DNA of 64,000 nt, taken from contig JBKQSS010000082.1 of the NCBI GenBank assembly GCA_052143535.1, forward strand, positions 1-64,000. Direction: 5' to 3'. A program made the position numbers and the translations under genes. The DNA comes from JADGRA01 sp052143535. Its GTDB lineage: Bacteria > Myxococcota > Myxococcia > Myxococcales > Myxococcaceae. The notes beneath the pieces are model-generated. The model was not told the DNA's origin. It ran no database searches and was given only the letters and a program-made list of their open reading frames with translations. Positions within the stretch are counted from its first letter, which is position 1. Every line of letters begins with the position of its first letter. Below, in pieces: positions 42,421 through 52,499 of the stretch.

Positions 42421-43350
42421 TCAGTGGCGCCCGCCTCTCTGGATGGTACCCACGAGGCGCGCGCCGACGCGGCAGACGCTGTGCAGCTCGCAACCGGCAC
42501 AGGCCGCAGCCCGTGCCCTCGGGGAACACACCCCGCTCATCCCGTGGTGGCACAAGGGGAAGTCAAAGCGCACTGGGTCCGCGGCGTCGATGCGCCGCAG
42601 GCTGCTGGTAATTTCGACAGCCGTCCGCCAACTCAAGTCCTTGCGCCTGGTGAGGCCGAGGCGCCGGGAAATGCGGCCAATGTGGGTGTCCAGTGGGATG
42701 ACCAGCGCCGAGGCGGGGATGGCCTTCCACAGGCCCAAGTCCACCTCGTCCGGCCCGCGCACCATCCAGCGGAGAAACATGTTGAGCCGCTTCGCCGCGC
42801 CTTGGCCCAAGGGCACCGGAAGCAAGTGCTGGAGCCCACGGGGCGGCCCCAACGCGGCCGCCAGCGGGCGCAGCGGGACCTCCCTCAGGGCCCGGGCAAA
42901 GTGTGTCAGCGCGGCGTGGAGGCTCTCGCCACGGGCCAGCGGCTCGGCCACCCACGGCTCCAGCGAGCCGCGCTCGCGGAGGAGCCGCCCTGCGCCGAGC
43001 AGCAACACCGCGACGTCTGTGGCGAGGTTGAAGCGGTAGACGAAGCCCAACAGCAGCTTCCGCGCGCCGGCCACGTCGAGCCTACGGACGTAGGCTCCGG
43101 GGTGGCCTCCCATCTGCCCGAGGAGATGCTCCACCTTGGGGACGAAGCCCTCCACTCGGCCGTAGGCGAGGGACGCGGCCAACAGCCCGGCCACCTCGGC
43201 GTCCTGTCGCTCGACGTAGCGCCGCGGGAATTGCACCGGGTCGAAGCCCACCCGAAGGCGGTTGGGGGCATGGGCCGCGAAGCGCTCGAGCCGTGGGCGG
43301 AGCCGCTCCGCCCGGGAGACTGACAGCCGGAAGGAGCCGACGGTTGGCAG
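42421..43350 (-). CDS. TIGR02757/DUF2400 family protein (HhH-GPD-like with C-terminal cysteine cluster)
   Basis: About 309 residues. Family motifs: FDPVQFPRRYVERQDAEVAG, LLAASLAYGRVEGFVPKVE, the helix-hairpin-helix-like region KRLNMFLRWMVRGPDEVDLG, PLDTHIGRISRRLGL, and a C-terminal cluster CHHGMSGVCSPRARAAACAG with CELHSVC, likely an Fe-S site as in DNA glycosylases. The protein is probably DNA related. No ATG, GTG or TTG lies in frame between the moaB stop (43362) and the conserved N-terminus. CTG 43350, with AGAGG eight bases before, is taken as the start, so this start is unusual and uncertain. An initiation codon inside moaB is the alternative. Confidence 0.75.
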   Translation of the reverse strand: MPTVGSFRLSVSRAERLRPRLERFAAHAPNRLRVGFDPVQFPRRYVERQDAEVAGLLAASLAYGRVEGFVPKVEHLLGQMGGHPGAYVRRLDVAGARKLLLGFVYRFNLATDVAVLLLGAGRLLRERGSLEPWVAEPLARGESLHAALTHFARALREVPLRPLAAALGPPRGLQHLLPVPLGQGAAKRLNMFLRWMVRGPDEVDLGLWKAIPASALVIPLDTHIGRISRRLGLTRRKDLSWRTAVEITSSLRRIDAADPVRFDFPLCHHGMSGVCSPRARAAACAGCELHSVCRVGARLVGTIQRGGRH

Positions 43351-43361
43351 CGAAGAAACCT

Positions 43362-43931
43362 CTAGCGACTCAACTCGCGAATGGCGTGGCCGAGCTCGGG
43401 GAGAATCAGCTTCTCCAGGGCCAGTTTGGCCGCATTCGGACTTCCCGGCAGCAAGAAGACTAGCAACTCGCCGTAGGTGCCGGCCAGTGCGCGGGACAGC
43501 CAGGCGGCGCTCCCAATTTCCTGGTAGCTGAGCATCCGGAAGAGCTCGCCGAAGCCGGGCAGCTCGCGGTCGAGCAACGGCCCGAGCGTGTCCACGGTTT
43601 GGTCCCGGCGGGTGAGTCCGGTGCCCCCGGTGAAGAGCACCGCCTGGGCGCCGGCCAGCTGCGCCGCCTGAAGTGCCCCGCGAATCGCGTCGGCCTCGTC
43701 CTGGACGATGACTTGCCCCACCACTGGGTGCCCGGCCCGCACCAGGCCCTCCAACAGGGCCCGGCCACTCGCGTCGTCGGCCCGAGCCCGCGAGTCGGAG
43801 CAAGTGACGATGTAGCAGGCCACCTTCGACGGCGCGTGGGCGCGGTGCTCGGCCACCGCCGCACTGGCCGCGGCTGCCGGCGCGCGCTCTTGAGCGGCGG
43901 CCGGGCTTTCGTTTTCATGGTCGTGTCCCAT
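43362..43931 (-). CDS. MoaB/Mog-family molybdopterin-biosynthesis-like protein
   Basis: 189 residues from ATG 43931. After an Ala-rich N-terminal extension of about 35 residues comes the MoCF domain: VACYIVTCSDSRARADDASG, IVQDEADAIRGALQAAQLAG, AVLFTGGTGLTRRDQTVDTL, and FGELFRMLSYQEIGSAAWLS with AGTYGELLVFLLPGSPNAAK. GGTGLTRRD and PGSPNAAK are molybdopterin-contacting motifs. It probably adenylylates or binds molybdopterin. Starts eight bases after the Rieske-protein stop. The CoxL-type enzyme at the window's right end would be a user of such a cofactor. Confidence 0.88.
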   Translation of the reverse strand: MGHDHENESPAAAQERAPAAAASAAVAEHRAHAPSKVACYIVTCSDSRARADDASGRALLEGLVRAGHPVVGQVIVQDEADAIRGALQAAQLAGAQAVLFTGGTGLTRRDQTVDTLGPLLDRELPGFGELFRMLSYQEIGSAAWLSRALAGTYGELLVFLLPGSPNAAKLALEKLILPELGHAIRELSR

Positions 43932-43939
43932 GCTCGCCT

Positions 43940-44263
43940 TCACCTCGTGACCACAGCGTCCGCCAAGTGCAGCACCACTTTGCCTTCTTCCTCGGAGACT
44001 TCGAAGGCCGGCTGGTTGTCGCACACCCCAGGACTGGTGAGGTTTTCGCCGGTGTCCATGTCGAAACCCACCTCGTGGCACGGACAGACCACCATGTTGC
44101 CCTCCAGCCGCCCGCCGCTGAGCAGGCAGCCGGCGTGGTTGCACCAGTCGTCGAGCGCCTTCAGCCGTCCCCGCACCCGGGCCACGCAGACGTTGAGCGG
44201 GCCGTGCTCGAACGGGCGCAGCTCGCCCTCCTTGACATCCGCGTCTCCGAGAACGATGCGCAT
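43940..44263 (-). CDS. Rieske 2Fe-2S ferredoxin-type protein
   Basis: 107 residues from ATG 44263. Rieske motifs: DWCNHAGCLLSGG (C-x-H) and VVCPCHEVGFDMDTGE (C-x2-H), spaced as in soluble Rieske ferredoxins, with the C-terminal strand KVVLHLADAVVTR. There is no membrane segment, so it is cytosolic. It would pass single electrons to an oxygenase or reductase; none lies beside it. First gene of the operon with moaB-like, TIGR02757 and cupin genes; divergent from the PolX gene with a 25-40 base gap. Confidence 0.9.
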   Translation of the reverse strand: MRIVLGDADVKEGELRPFEHGPLNVCVARVRGRLKALDDWCNHAGCLLSGGRLEGNMVVCPCHEVGFDMDTGENLTSPGVCDNQPAFEVSEEEGKVVLHLADAVVTR

Positions 44264-44303
44264 TGTCCCAGACGCACCATAATCTCCGGTGCCCGCCCTC
44301 CGC

Positions 44304-46055
44304 ATGCCCACCGACGTCCTTGACTCCGCTTTCGTCGCGCGCGCCCTGCGCGAGATTGCCTTGTACCTGCAGCTGAAAGGCGAAAACGCCTTCAAGGTGC
44401 GCGCCTACGACTTGGCCGCAGGCCGGGTGCTGGCTGTGGGCGAACGACTGGCCGAGGTGGTGCGGGAGGGGCGGCTGGCGGAGCTTCCCAACATCGGCCC
44501 AGCCCTGGCGGAGCGCATCGTCGCCCTGCACACCACTGGGACGCTGCCGCTTTGGGACGAGCTCCGGGCCGCCTACCCGCCCGGGATTCTCGCGTTGCTC
44601 GAGCTGCCGGACCTCGGGCCCCGCAAGGTGGCAACCCTCTGGACGTCGCTTGGGGTCGGCAGCGTCGGGGCGCTCGAGGAGGCGCTGCGCCAGGGGCGGG
44701 TCCGGACTCTCAAGGGCTTCGGCGAGAAGAGTGAGGCCCGGCTGCTCACCGGGCTCGAGCAGTACCGCGCCGCCCACGCCCGCCGCCGGCTGGGCGAGGT
44801 GCTGCCTTTGGCCACCGCGCTTCGGGAGGAGCTGCGCCGGGCGCCCGGGGTGGTGCGCATCGAGGTGGCCGGCAGCATCCGGCGCTTCTGCGAGACGGTG
44901 TCCGACGTGGACCTCATCGCCTCGGCTGCCGAGTCAGCTCCGGTGCTGGAGGTGCTCGCCCACAGACGCGGCGTGGCCGCCGTCCTGGCCAAGGGCGACA
45001 GCAAGTGCAGCGTCCGGCTCGACGACGGGCTCCAGGTGGACCTCCGCGTCCTTCCCGACGAGGACTTCGCCACCGCCCTGCACCACTTCACCGGGAGCAA
45101 GGCCCACCACGTGCGGCTGCGGGGCCGGGCACGGGACCTCGGGCTGACCATCAGCGAGTGGGGAGTCTTCCGCGGCGAACAGAAGCTCGCCGTCCCGGAC
45201 GAGCCAGCGCTGTACCGGCTTCTGGGCATGGGCTACGTCCCTGCCGAACTGCGCGAGGACAACGGTGAATTTGAGGCGGCCCTGGCCGGGACTCTGCCTG
45301 CGGACTTGGTGGAGCCGCGGGACGTCGTCGGCGCGGTGCATGCCCACACCACCTGGAGCGACGGGCGGGCCTCGCTCTTGGACATGGCACGCGCTGCCGC
45401 CGCCAGGGGGCTGGCCTACCTCACCATTACCGACCATAGCGGCGCCGCCGGCTACGCCTCCGGCCTCTCGCCGGACCGACTCCGCAGCCAGTGGAAGGAG
45501 TTGGAGGCCGTCCAGGCGCAGGTGCCGGAGGTCCGCCTGTTGCGCGGGCTCGAGGTGGACATCCTCCAGGACGGCGCGCTCGATTTGCCGGACGCACTTC
45601 TTCAGCAGCTGGACATCGTCATCGCCTCGGTGCACGTGCGCCACGGCCAGGACGTCGAGGCCATGACGGCGCGGGTGCTGCGCGCCTTGGACCACCCCTG
45701 CACCGACGTGCTTGGCCATCCCACCGGCCGGCTGCTCCAGCGCCGCGAGCCGGCGCCGCTGCGGATGGACGAAATTTTCGCCCGTGCCGCCGAGCGCGGC
45801 GTGGCGCTCGAGGTCAACGGCAACCCAGACCGTCTGGACTTGCACGCGGCCCACGTCCGCACCGCCCTCCAAGCGGGCTGTCAGCTGGTGGCCTCGGTGG
45901 ACGCCCACGACACAGAGTCGCTCGACAACGTCCTGTACGCCGCCCGGACAGCCCGCAAGGGCGGCGCGCGGCGCCAAGACGTCCTCAACACACTCGGCGT
46001 CGAGAGCTTCCTTCTCGCTCTGCGCGAGCGCCATCCGCGTCACAGGCACCCCTAG
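44304..46055 (+). CDS. polX: Family X DNA polymerase with PHP domain (PolX)
   Basis: 583 residues from ATG 44304; GTG 44289 is an alternative. 1-90: 8-kDa-like helix-hairpin-helix lyase region (LYLQLKGENAFKVRAYDLAA, LPNIGPALAERIVALHT). 90-320: polymerase palm, with VAGSIRRFCETVSDVDLIAS (catalytic D-x-D), DGLQVDLRVLP (third Asp) and FTGSKAHHVRLRGRA. 335-575: PHP phosphoesterase domain, VHAHTTWSDGRASLLDMA, LTITDHSG, LRGLEVDILQDG, VLGHPTGRLL and ASVDAHDTESLD. Bacterial PolX acts in base-excision repair and the PHP domain gives 3'-5' exonuclease activity. All catalytic residues are present. Confidence 0.95.
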   Translation: MPTDVLDSAFVARALREIALYLQLKGENAFKVRAYDLAAGRVLAVGERLAEVVREGRLAELPNIGPALAERIVALHTTGTLPLWDELRAAYPPGILALLELPDLGPRKVATLWTSLGVGSVGALEEALRQGRVRTLKGFGEKSEARLLTGLEQYRAAHARRRLGEVLPLATALREELRRAPGVVRIEVAGSIRRFCETVSDVDLIASAAESAPVLEVLAHRRGVAAVLAKGDSKCSVRLDDGLQVDLRVLPDEDFATALHHFTGSKAHHVRLRGRARDLGLTISEWGVFRGEQKLAVPDEPALYRLLGMGYVPAELREDNGEFEAALAGTLPADLVEPRDVVGAVHAHTTWSDGRASLLDMARAAAARGLAYLTITDHSGAAGYASGLSPDRLRSQWKELEAVQAQVPEVRLLRGLEVDILQDGALDLPDALLQQLDIVIASVHVRHGQDVEAMTARVLRALDHPCTDVLGHPTGRLLQRREPAPLRMDEIFARAAERGVALEVNGNPDRLDLHAAHVRTALQAGCQLVASVDAHDTESLDNVLYAARTARKGGARRQDVLNTLGVESFLLALRERHPRHRHP

Positions 46056-46161
46056 CGCCGGGGGGCCCTTTCCGGCCGCAGGCGCTTCCGCCCGGGTGGA
46101 GGGGCGTGGGACACTCGAGCGCCCTAAGCCATCTGCTTTCGACCGCTGCTCTTAAAGAGCC

Positions 46162-48030
46162 ATGTCCACGCCCACCCCCGCCGCCGCCGCCGAGGACCCG
46201 CTGTTGGGGACGACGCTCGGAAGTTTTCGCCTGGTGAAGCGGATTGGCCAGGGGGGGATGGGCACCGTCTACCTGGGCGAGCAGACACTCATCGGCAGCC
46301 GCGTGGCGGTGAAGGTGCTCCATGAGCACCTGGCCTCGGACCCGTCATTGGTGGCGCGCTTCTACGCCGAGGCGCGGGCCGTCAACCTCATCGTCCATCC
46401 CAACATCGTCAACATTTTCGACATGAACGTGGTGCCCCCGCGCCGCTTCTACCTGGTGATGGAGTACCTCGAGGGGGAATCCCTGTGCACCGCGGCCCCA
46501 GGGCGGATGGCGGCGGCGGACGCCCTGCCGCTCCTCATCCAGGTGTGTCAGGCGTTGTCCGCAGCGCACCGCAACGGGGTGCTGCACCGGGACCTCAAAC
46601 CGGAAAACGTCTTCCTCTGTCGCCGGGAGGGCGCCGCGCCATTCGTGAAAATTCTCGACTTCGGCATCGCCAAGCTTTTCGGCGGAGAGAACCAAGTCGG
46701 CCAAACGACGGCGGGCTTCATCGTCGGCACGCCGGAGTACATGGCCCCGGAGCAAGCCAGTGGCGAACCGCTCGACGGCCGAGCCGACCTCTACGCGCTG
46801 GGCGTCATCGCCTATCGACTGGCCACCGGACGGCTCCCCTTCTCGGGCGGCGGCATCACCGGCGTGCTACTGGCCCACCGCGACCAGCCTCCGCAGCCGC
46901 CCCAGGAGCTGGTGAGCGGCCTTCCTCCTTTGTGGTGCAACGCCATTCTGCGCGCCCTGGCCAAGCGCCCCGAGCACCGATTCCAGAGTGCGGACGAATT
47001 CCGCGCCGCACTGGAGGCCACGCTGGCGTCGCTGGGCGGCCCGCCAGAGCCCTGGCGCAAGAGTGTGCCCACACCGGCGCCCGCCCCTTCCGCGCCGGTG
47101 GCGCCGCCGCAAAGCGTGGCCAGCCCGCCGCGGCCAGCGCCGGCCATGCCGGCCACCTTCGCCGGCATCCTGGTTTTCGCCGGCAGCCCGGCGCGGGCCG
47201 TTTCGATGCGGGACCTCTCCCGAGGCGGACTCTTCATCTGCCTGGACGGGGCCTTGCCTGCGCCCTTCACCCGGCTGCGGCTGTCTCTGCAGGCCCCGGC
47301 CGGGGAGATGGCGGACGCCGAGGTGGTACGACAGGTGACGGCGGAGCAGGCCAGCGGCTGGGGCATGGAGCCCGGAGTGGCCGTGCAATTCATCTCCCCG
47401 GGCCGCGGCTTTAAGGAAGCCCTGGCGCGGCGGATGGAAGGGTGCGCTCCGAGTGAGCATCCAGAGACGGCCGCGGCGGAGCGCCTGGACACGCTGTGCG
47501 AAAGGACGCTCGTCGGCTGGCGGCCGAGGCTGGACAAGAGCCCCTATACCGTCCTGGGGTGCTCGCAGGAGGCGGACTTCCCAGACATTAGGACGCGTCT
47601 CAGGACGGCACGGGCCGAGCTGGAAGGGCTGCGAGAACGCGAGCTGGCGCCCTCGCAGCGGCGCGAGCTGGAGCGCGTGCTGGCCCGGCTTTTGGAGTCC
47701 GGTGAGGCCCTCTCCACCCCGGCCCGGCGCGCCGAGACGGACGCCGCGCTAGGCAACTGGCGTGGGGTGGCGCGGTGCATTTCCGCCGGACTGACGGTGA
47801 CCGAGCTCGACGCGCACCGGGAGCGCTACCTGAAGGCCCACCCCGGGGCAGATGCTCGGGCACACGTACACCGGGTCGCCGGCAGGGCCTGGGAGGGAAA
47901 GAGCGGGGCGATGCAGGCCGTGGAAGAATACGAGCGCGGGTTGCAGCTTGACCCACTCAACCTGGCCCTACACCAGGCCTACTGGGCGCTGAAGCGCCGC
48001 GCGCCCACTCCACAAGGAACGAGGGCTTGA
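46162..48030 (+). CDS. Ser/Thr protein kinase with PilZ-like domain and C-terminal helical repeat region
   Basis: 622 residues. Kinase (about 20-290): FRLVKRIGQGGMGTVYLGEQ, VAVKVLHEH (Lys), VLHRDLKPENVF (catalytic loop), KILDFGIAKLF (DFG), VGTPEYMAPEQASG. A Pro-rich linker, then a PilZ-like domain (about 330-435: ATFAGILVFAGSPARAVSMR, DLSRGGLFICLDGALPAPF). It keeps D-x-S-x-x-G but I see no clear RxxxR, so c-di-GMP binding is doubtful. About 450-620 is helical: SPYTVLGCSQEADFPDIRTR is J-domain-like in shape but without HPD, followed by TPR-like VEEYERGLQLDPLNLALHQA. A cytosolic kinase coupled by four bases to an FHA gene, its likely reader. Confidence 0.88.
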   Translation: MSTPTPAAAAEDPLLGTTLGSFRLVKRIGQGGMGTVYLGEQTLIGSRVAVKVLHEHLASDPSLVARFYAEARAVNLIVHPNIVNIFDMNVVPPRRFYLVMEYLEGESLCTAAPGRMAAADALPLLIQVCQALSAAHRNGVLHRDLKPENVFLCRREGAAPFVKILDFGIAKLFGGENQVGQTTAGFIVGTPEYMAPEQASGEPLDGRADLYALGVIAYRLATGRLPFSGGGITGVLLAHRDQPPQPPQELVSGLPPLWCNAILRALAKRPEHRFQSADEFRAALEATLASLGGPPEPWRKSVPTPAPAPSAPVAPPQSVASPPRPAPAMPATFAGILVFAGSPARAVSMRDLSRGGLFICLDGALPAPFTRLRLSLQAPAGEMADAEVVRQVTAEQASGWGMEPGVAVQFISPGRGFKEALARRMEGCAPSEHPETAAAERLDTLCERTLVGWRPRLDKSPYTVLGCSQEADFPDIRTRLRTARAELEGLRERELAPSQRRELERVLARLLESGEALSTPARRAETDAALGNWRGVARCISAGLTVTELDAHRERYLKAHPGADARAHVHRVAGRAWEGKSGAMQAVEEYERGLQLDPLNLALHQAYWALKRRAPTPQGTRA

Positions 48031-48524
48031 AGAGTTTTCTCCTCTCCACGCTGCTGCCGGAGCTGGACCTCCGCGACGCGGTGGCCTTCGCTCGCGCCTA
48101 CCCCCACCCGTGGCTGTTGCGAGAGTCCAGCCCGGGACGGCCGGCGCACACCTCGGGGGCCACCTTGCTCATGCCGACACCCTCCAGGGTGGCGCGCGAG
48201 GGGCTGGCCCTGGCCATCGCCCTGGAGCCAGCACGCGCCGGCGCCTCCCAGGTGACGCTGGGGCGTGGGCACGCCTGCGACGTGGAGCTGGAGGACGGCA
48301 CGCTGAGCCAGCTGCACTGCGTCTTCCTCAAAGGGGCGGAGGGCTGGCGGCTTCAGGACGTGGGCTCCACCAACGGCACTTGGGTGGACGGCCTTCGCCT
48401 GGCCAAGCAGCAAAGCGTCCCGCTCGCCGACGGGACGCGCATTCAAGCCGCCCAGGTGCTGCTCACCTTTCACCACTCGAGCGGCCTGTGGCGCAGGCTA
48501 GAGGCGGAGGCGCTGCGTCCCTAA
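48027..48524 (+). CDS. FHA-domain protein
   Basis: 165 residues from a TTG overlapping the kinase stop (TTGA). After about 70 residues of unknown type comes an FHA domain: GASQVTLGRGHACDVELEDG (the GR-x-x-x-x-D pattern), LSQLHCVFLKGAEGW (S-x-x-H) and LQDVGSTNGTWVDGLRLAK (the NGT loop). The canonical phosphothreonine-binding residues R, S, H and N are all present. It probably binds a phosphorylated partner of the upstream kinase. The start overlap implies translational coupling. Confidence 0.9.
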   Translation: MKSFLLSTLLPELDLRDAVAFARAYPHPWLLRESSPGRPAHTSGATLLMPTPSRVAREGLALAIALEPARAGASQVTLGRGHACDVELEDGTLSQLHCVFLKGAEGWRLQDVGSTNGTWVDGLRLAKQQSVPLADGTRIQAAQVLLTFHHSSGLWRRLEAEALRP

Positions 48525-48527
48525 GCA

Positions 48528-48557
48528 GGGGCCCTCTTTTTTTCTCTGAGAGGCCCC
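48528..48557 (+). terminator. Hairpin after the FHA gene
   Basis: GGGGCCCTC (48528-48536) can pair with GAGAGGCCCC (48548-48557), apart from one bulged A, around a loop that contains seven T's. It lies directly after the FHA stop and before the protease-like gene. The T-run is in the loop rather than after the stem, so termination strength is uncertain. Confidence 0.4.
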
Positions 48558-48588
48558 CTCTTCGAAGCGTGGGACGAGCGAAAACGCC

Positions 48589-49176
48589 ATGCCTGCGCTT
48601 CTCGCGCTCGCTCTGTTGCTGGCCGCGCCGCCCCCGCCGCGCCCCAGCTCTGCGGCGCTTCAGCGCGCGCTGGAGGCCGCGGGACACTCGCTGGTGGAGG
48701 TGCACGGCCGCCGCCCCGGAGGCGCTGGCGTCCTGGTAGGCGCCCAAGGCCAGGTGCTGACGGCGCTGCGCTTCGTGGACGCCGAGGGCGCCAATGTGCG
48801 GCTTGGGACGACGGTGTTGGGCGCCCGGCTGCTGCTGGCCAGCCCCACCCTGCGGGTGGCAGTCCTCAACATGGTGGGGCCCGGCCCCTACCCGGCGATG
48901 CCGGTGCGGCTGGAGGCGCCGGCGGCGGGAGCCTGGGTGGTGGGCATTGTGCTGCTTTCGGACGGGGCGGCCGAGCCGCGGCTCGGCCGGCTGTTGCGCG
49001 TCCCCGGTGAGGATGGCCCCTGGCTGGAAGTCTCCGTGCGCCTGCCTCCCGGCAGCCTCCTCTTGGACGGCTCGGGCAAGTTGCTGGGGGTGGTGGTGGA
49101 AAGCCGGGCAGCCAGCGCGCTGGCCGCGCCGGTGGCGGCCGTCCGCGCCGAGCTCGAGAGCGCCTCGCCAAGGTGA
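48589..49176 (+). CDS. Secreted trypsin-like-fold protein, probably inactive
   Basis: 195 residues with a signal peptide (PALLALALLLAAPPPPRPS). The mature part has the layout of an S1C/DegP-type serine-protease barrel: AGVLVGAQGQVLTALRFVDA (where VITNAHVV would be), ARLLLASPTLRVAVLNM, PAMPVRLEAPAAGAWVVGIV, then VSVRLPPGSLLLDGSGKLLG, where the catalytic GNSGG would be. The catalytic His and Ser are not seen, so it is likely a pseudoprotease or binding domain. Its stop overlaps the CPBP protease start by four bases, so the pair is probably made together. Confidence 0.6.
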   Translation: MPALLALALLLAAPPPPRPSSAALQRALEAAGHSLVEVHGRRPGGAGVLVGAQGQVLTALRFVDAEGANVRLGTTVLGARLLLASPTLRVAVLNMVGPGPYPAMPVRLEAPAAGAWVVGIVLLSDGAAEPRLGRLLRVPGEDGPWLEVSVRLPPGSLLLDGSGKLLGVVVESRAASALAAPVAAVRAELESASPR

Positions 49177-49895
49177 GGCGCCTTTGGGACAAAGGGCCGT
49201 TGCGCGAGGCGCTGCTTTTGTGGGCCATCGCCTTCCTCGCCATCCTGGTGGCGCACATGACGGCGGCCTCCTTGGCCAAGCCGGTGGCGACGGTGGCCTT
49301 CTTGTACTTGCCCCTGTGGGCGATGCGACGGCGGGGCGAGGACTACCAGGACTACGGCGTCACCTTCCGCGCCTGGCGGGAGGACCTCCGCCTGGTGGCA
49401 GTGGTGTGCCTGGTGGTGCTGCCTCTGTACACCGCGGGCTTCTGGGCGGTAACGCACCTGCGGCCCCAGATGCCGCAGTGGGCGCAAGCGGTGTTTGCGC
49501 CGTTGATGGGCCAAGGCCGGATTTTTCACGCTCGGCTCCCGGACGGCTTCGGCCTGTGGGTGGTGGACCAGCTTTTCGTGGTGGCGCTACCAGAGGAATT
49601 CTTCTTCCGCGGCTACCTGCAGGCACGCCTTGGGCTGGTGTGGCCGGGCGGCGCGCGCTTTCTCGGCGCGACGCTGGGGCCGGCCTTCCTCCTCACCGCA
49701 GTGCTTTTCGCGCTGGGGCACCTGGCCGTCTTCCACGCCTGGCGGCTGGCCGTCTTTTTCCCGGCGCTCCTCTTCGGCTACCTACGTGCGCGCACCGGAA
49801 CGGTGCTGGGAAGCACCCTGGTGCACGCCAGCTTCAATCTCTACTCGCTGTTTCTCGAAGCCTCCTTCACGCCTTTGTGGACGCGGCAGCATTGA
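49173..49895 (+). CDS. CPBP-family intramembrane glutamic endopeptidase, possibly myxosortase-like
   Basis: 240 residues with about six TM helices. CPBP (Rce1-like) motifs: VVALPEEFFFRGYLQARLGL (E-E-x-x-x-R), FALGHLAVFHAWRLAVFFPA (H-x-x-x-F) and LGSTLVHASFNLYSLFLEA (H-x-x-x-N). These supply the Glu/His catalytic site within the membrane. In myxobacteria, relatives of this family act as myxosortases that process C-terminally anchored surface proteins. That assignment here is only an inference from family and organism. Final gene of the kinase-FHA-protease-like run. Confidence 0.85.
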   Translation: MRRLWDKGPLREALLLWAIAFLAILVAHMTAASLAKPVATVAFLYLPLWAMRRRGEDYQDYGVTFRAWREDLRLVAVVCLVVLPLYTAGFWAVTHLRPQMPQWAQAVFAPLMGQGRIFHARLPDGFGLWVVDQLFVVALPEEFFFRGYLQARLGLVWPGGARFLGATLGPAFLLTAVLFALGHLAVFHAWRLAVFFPALLFGYLRARTGTVLGSTLVHASFNLYSLFLEASFTPLWTRQH

Positions 49896-49904
49896 AGACG
49901 CTCT

Positions 49905-50732
49905 TCACACCAGCTCGGGCTGCAGGCTGGGCCCCACCGCCAGCGCGTGCCCTTCGGGGAGCTCGAGCCAGTGCGCACCGGGCTCGGGCGCCGTGGCCAG
50001 CACCACCGCTCGGGACTGCTGGTGGGCGCGAACCGCCTCCGCCCGGCCGCGGGTGCTGGGGCCCAGCTGGCAGCGGGCGCACTCGGCGCTTCCCTCGAGG
50101 AGGCGGAAATGCACCGGGACAGCGCCCAGCCGCGCCGCCACCAGGCAGCGCGCGTCGGTGGCAACCAGGAGCAGCCGGGCCGAGTGGGCCGCGCCCTCCT
50201 GGGCGGCCTTGTGCGCCAGCGCCCGGGCAACCTGGAGGAGAAGCCCGGCCGCGTCGGGGGCAGGCACCTCGGCGTCGGCGCGCTCCAGCCCACGTTTGCC
50301 CTTCAGGAAGAGGGCGAAGGCGGCCGCGGCCAGCGTCCGGGCACCCACTTGCGTCAAGAGGTGGGGAGGCAGCTCGGCCTCCACCCAGGCCTGGACCTGC
50401 GGCCAAGCTTCCAGCTGGCCCTCTTGGGCAAACAGCCAGCGGACAAAGCGCAAGGGCTGCCCGGTGTCCTCGGCCGAGGCGCTGGGGGAAAGCAGCTCGG
50501 CGCGGTAGACGAGGGCCCCGGCTGGGTCGGCAAAGGCCGGGTCGGCCAGCGTGCGCGGGGCTTCAGCCGCGGCATAGCGGCGCAGCAAAAGCGCGTCGTC
50601 CACCGCCGAGCCAATGCCCACGGTGGAAAAGCGCGCCGGCTCCGGGTGCAGGTGCACCTGGGGGGAGAGCCGTGCCAGCTGGCAGGCGAGTAGACTGGGG
50701 TGCGACGTCAAGACAGCAACGGTGACGGCCAT
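49905..50732 (-). CDS. Putative class II glutamine-amidotransferase-like protein lacking an N-terminal Cys
   Basis: 275 residues (MAVTVAVLTSHPSLLACQLA, TVGIGSAVDDALLLRRYAAA, then a helical Ala-rich middle, and ARLLLVATDARCLVAARLGA, SRAVVLATAPEPGAHWLELP, EGHALAVGP). The order and closing segments (rejection of W-L-x-x-G motif, ATAPE for ASEP) resemble YafJ/EgtC-type class II amidotransferases. However, these use a Cys directly after the initiator Met and here position 2 is Ala. Either it is a non-catalytic relative or the similarity is superficial. Convergent with the CPBP gene and divergent from the Hsp70 gene. Confidence 0.5.
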   Translation of the reverse strand: MAVTVAVLTSHPSLLACQLARLSPQVHLHPEPARFSTVGIGSAVDDALLLRRYAAAEAPRTLADPAFADPAGALVYRAELLSPSASAEDTGQPLRFVRWLFAQEGQLEAWPQVQAWVEAELPPHLLTQVGARTLAAAAFALFLKGKRGLERADAEVPAPDAAGLLLQVARALAHKAAQEGAAHSARLLLVATDARCLVAARLGAVPVHFRLLEGSAECARCQLGPSTRGRAEAVRAHQQSRAVVLATAPEPGAHWLELPEGHALAVGPSLQPELV

Positions 50733-50737
50733 GGCGG

Positions 50738-50766
50738 ACTGCTGACCTCCGGAGAAACCCTATAAT
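50738..50766 (+). promoter_or_regulatory. Candidate sigma-70 promoter of the Hsp70 gene
   Basis: A perfect TATAAT (50761-50766), rare in this GC-rich sequence, lies about 100 bases before the Hsp70 ATG, within the divergent gap. The matching -35 region (about 50738-50743, ACTGCT/CTGCTG) is weak, with a 16-17 base spacer. The long leader contains a GC-rich inverted repeat around CCCCCCCCGGGAGGGGG. Confidence 0.35.
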
Positions 50767-50864
50767 GCTGGTCGGACGGCCCCTCAACGCCCCCCCCGGG
50801 AGGGGGCCAAGCGAGTCTCTGTCGTCCCCACCGCCGAGAATCGGCTAAACGTCTCCTGGCCCTC

Positions 50865-52481
<1,617 letters not shown>

Positions 52482-52499
52482 GGACCTCAGGGAGCAGCG

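Noticed and set aside
48794..50725. 643-codon plus frame
   Set aside because: Crosses three supported genes in another frame and is Arg/Pro-rich.
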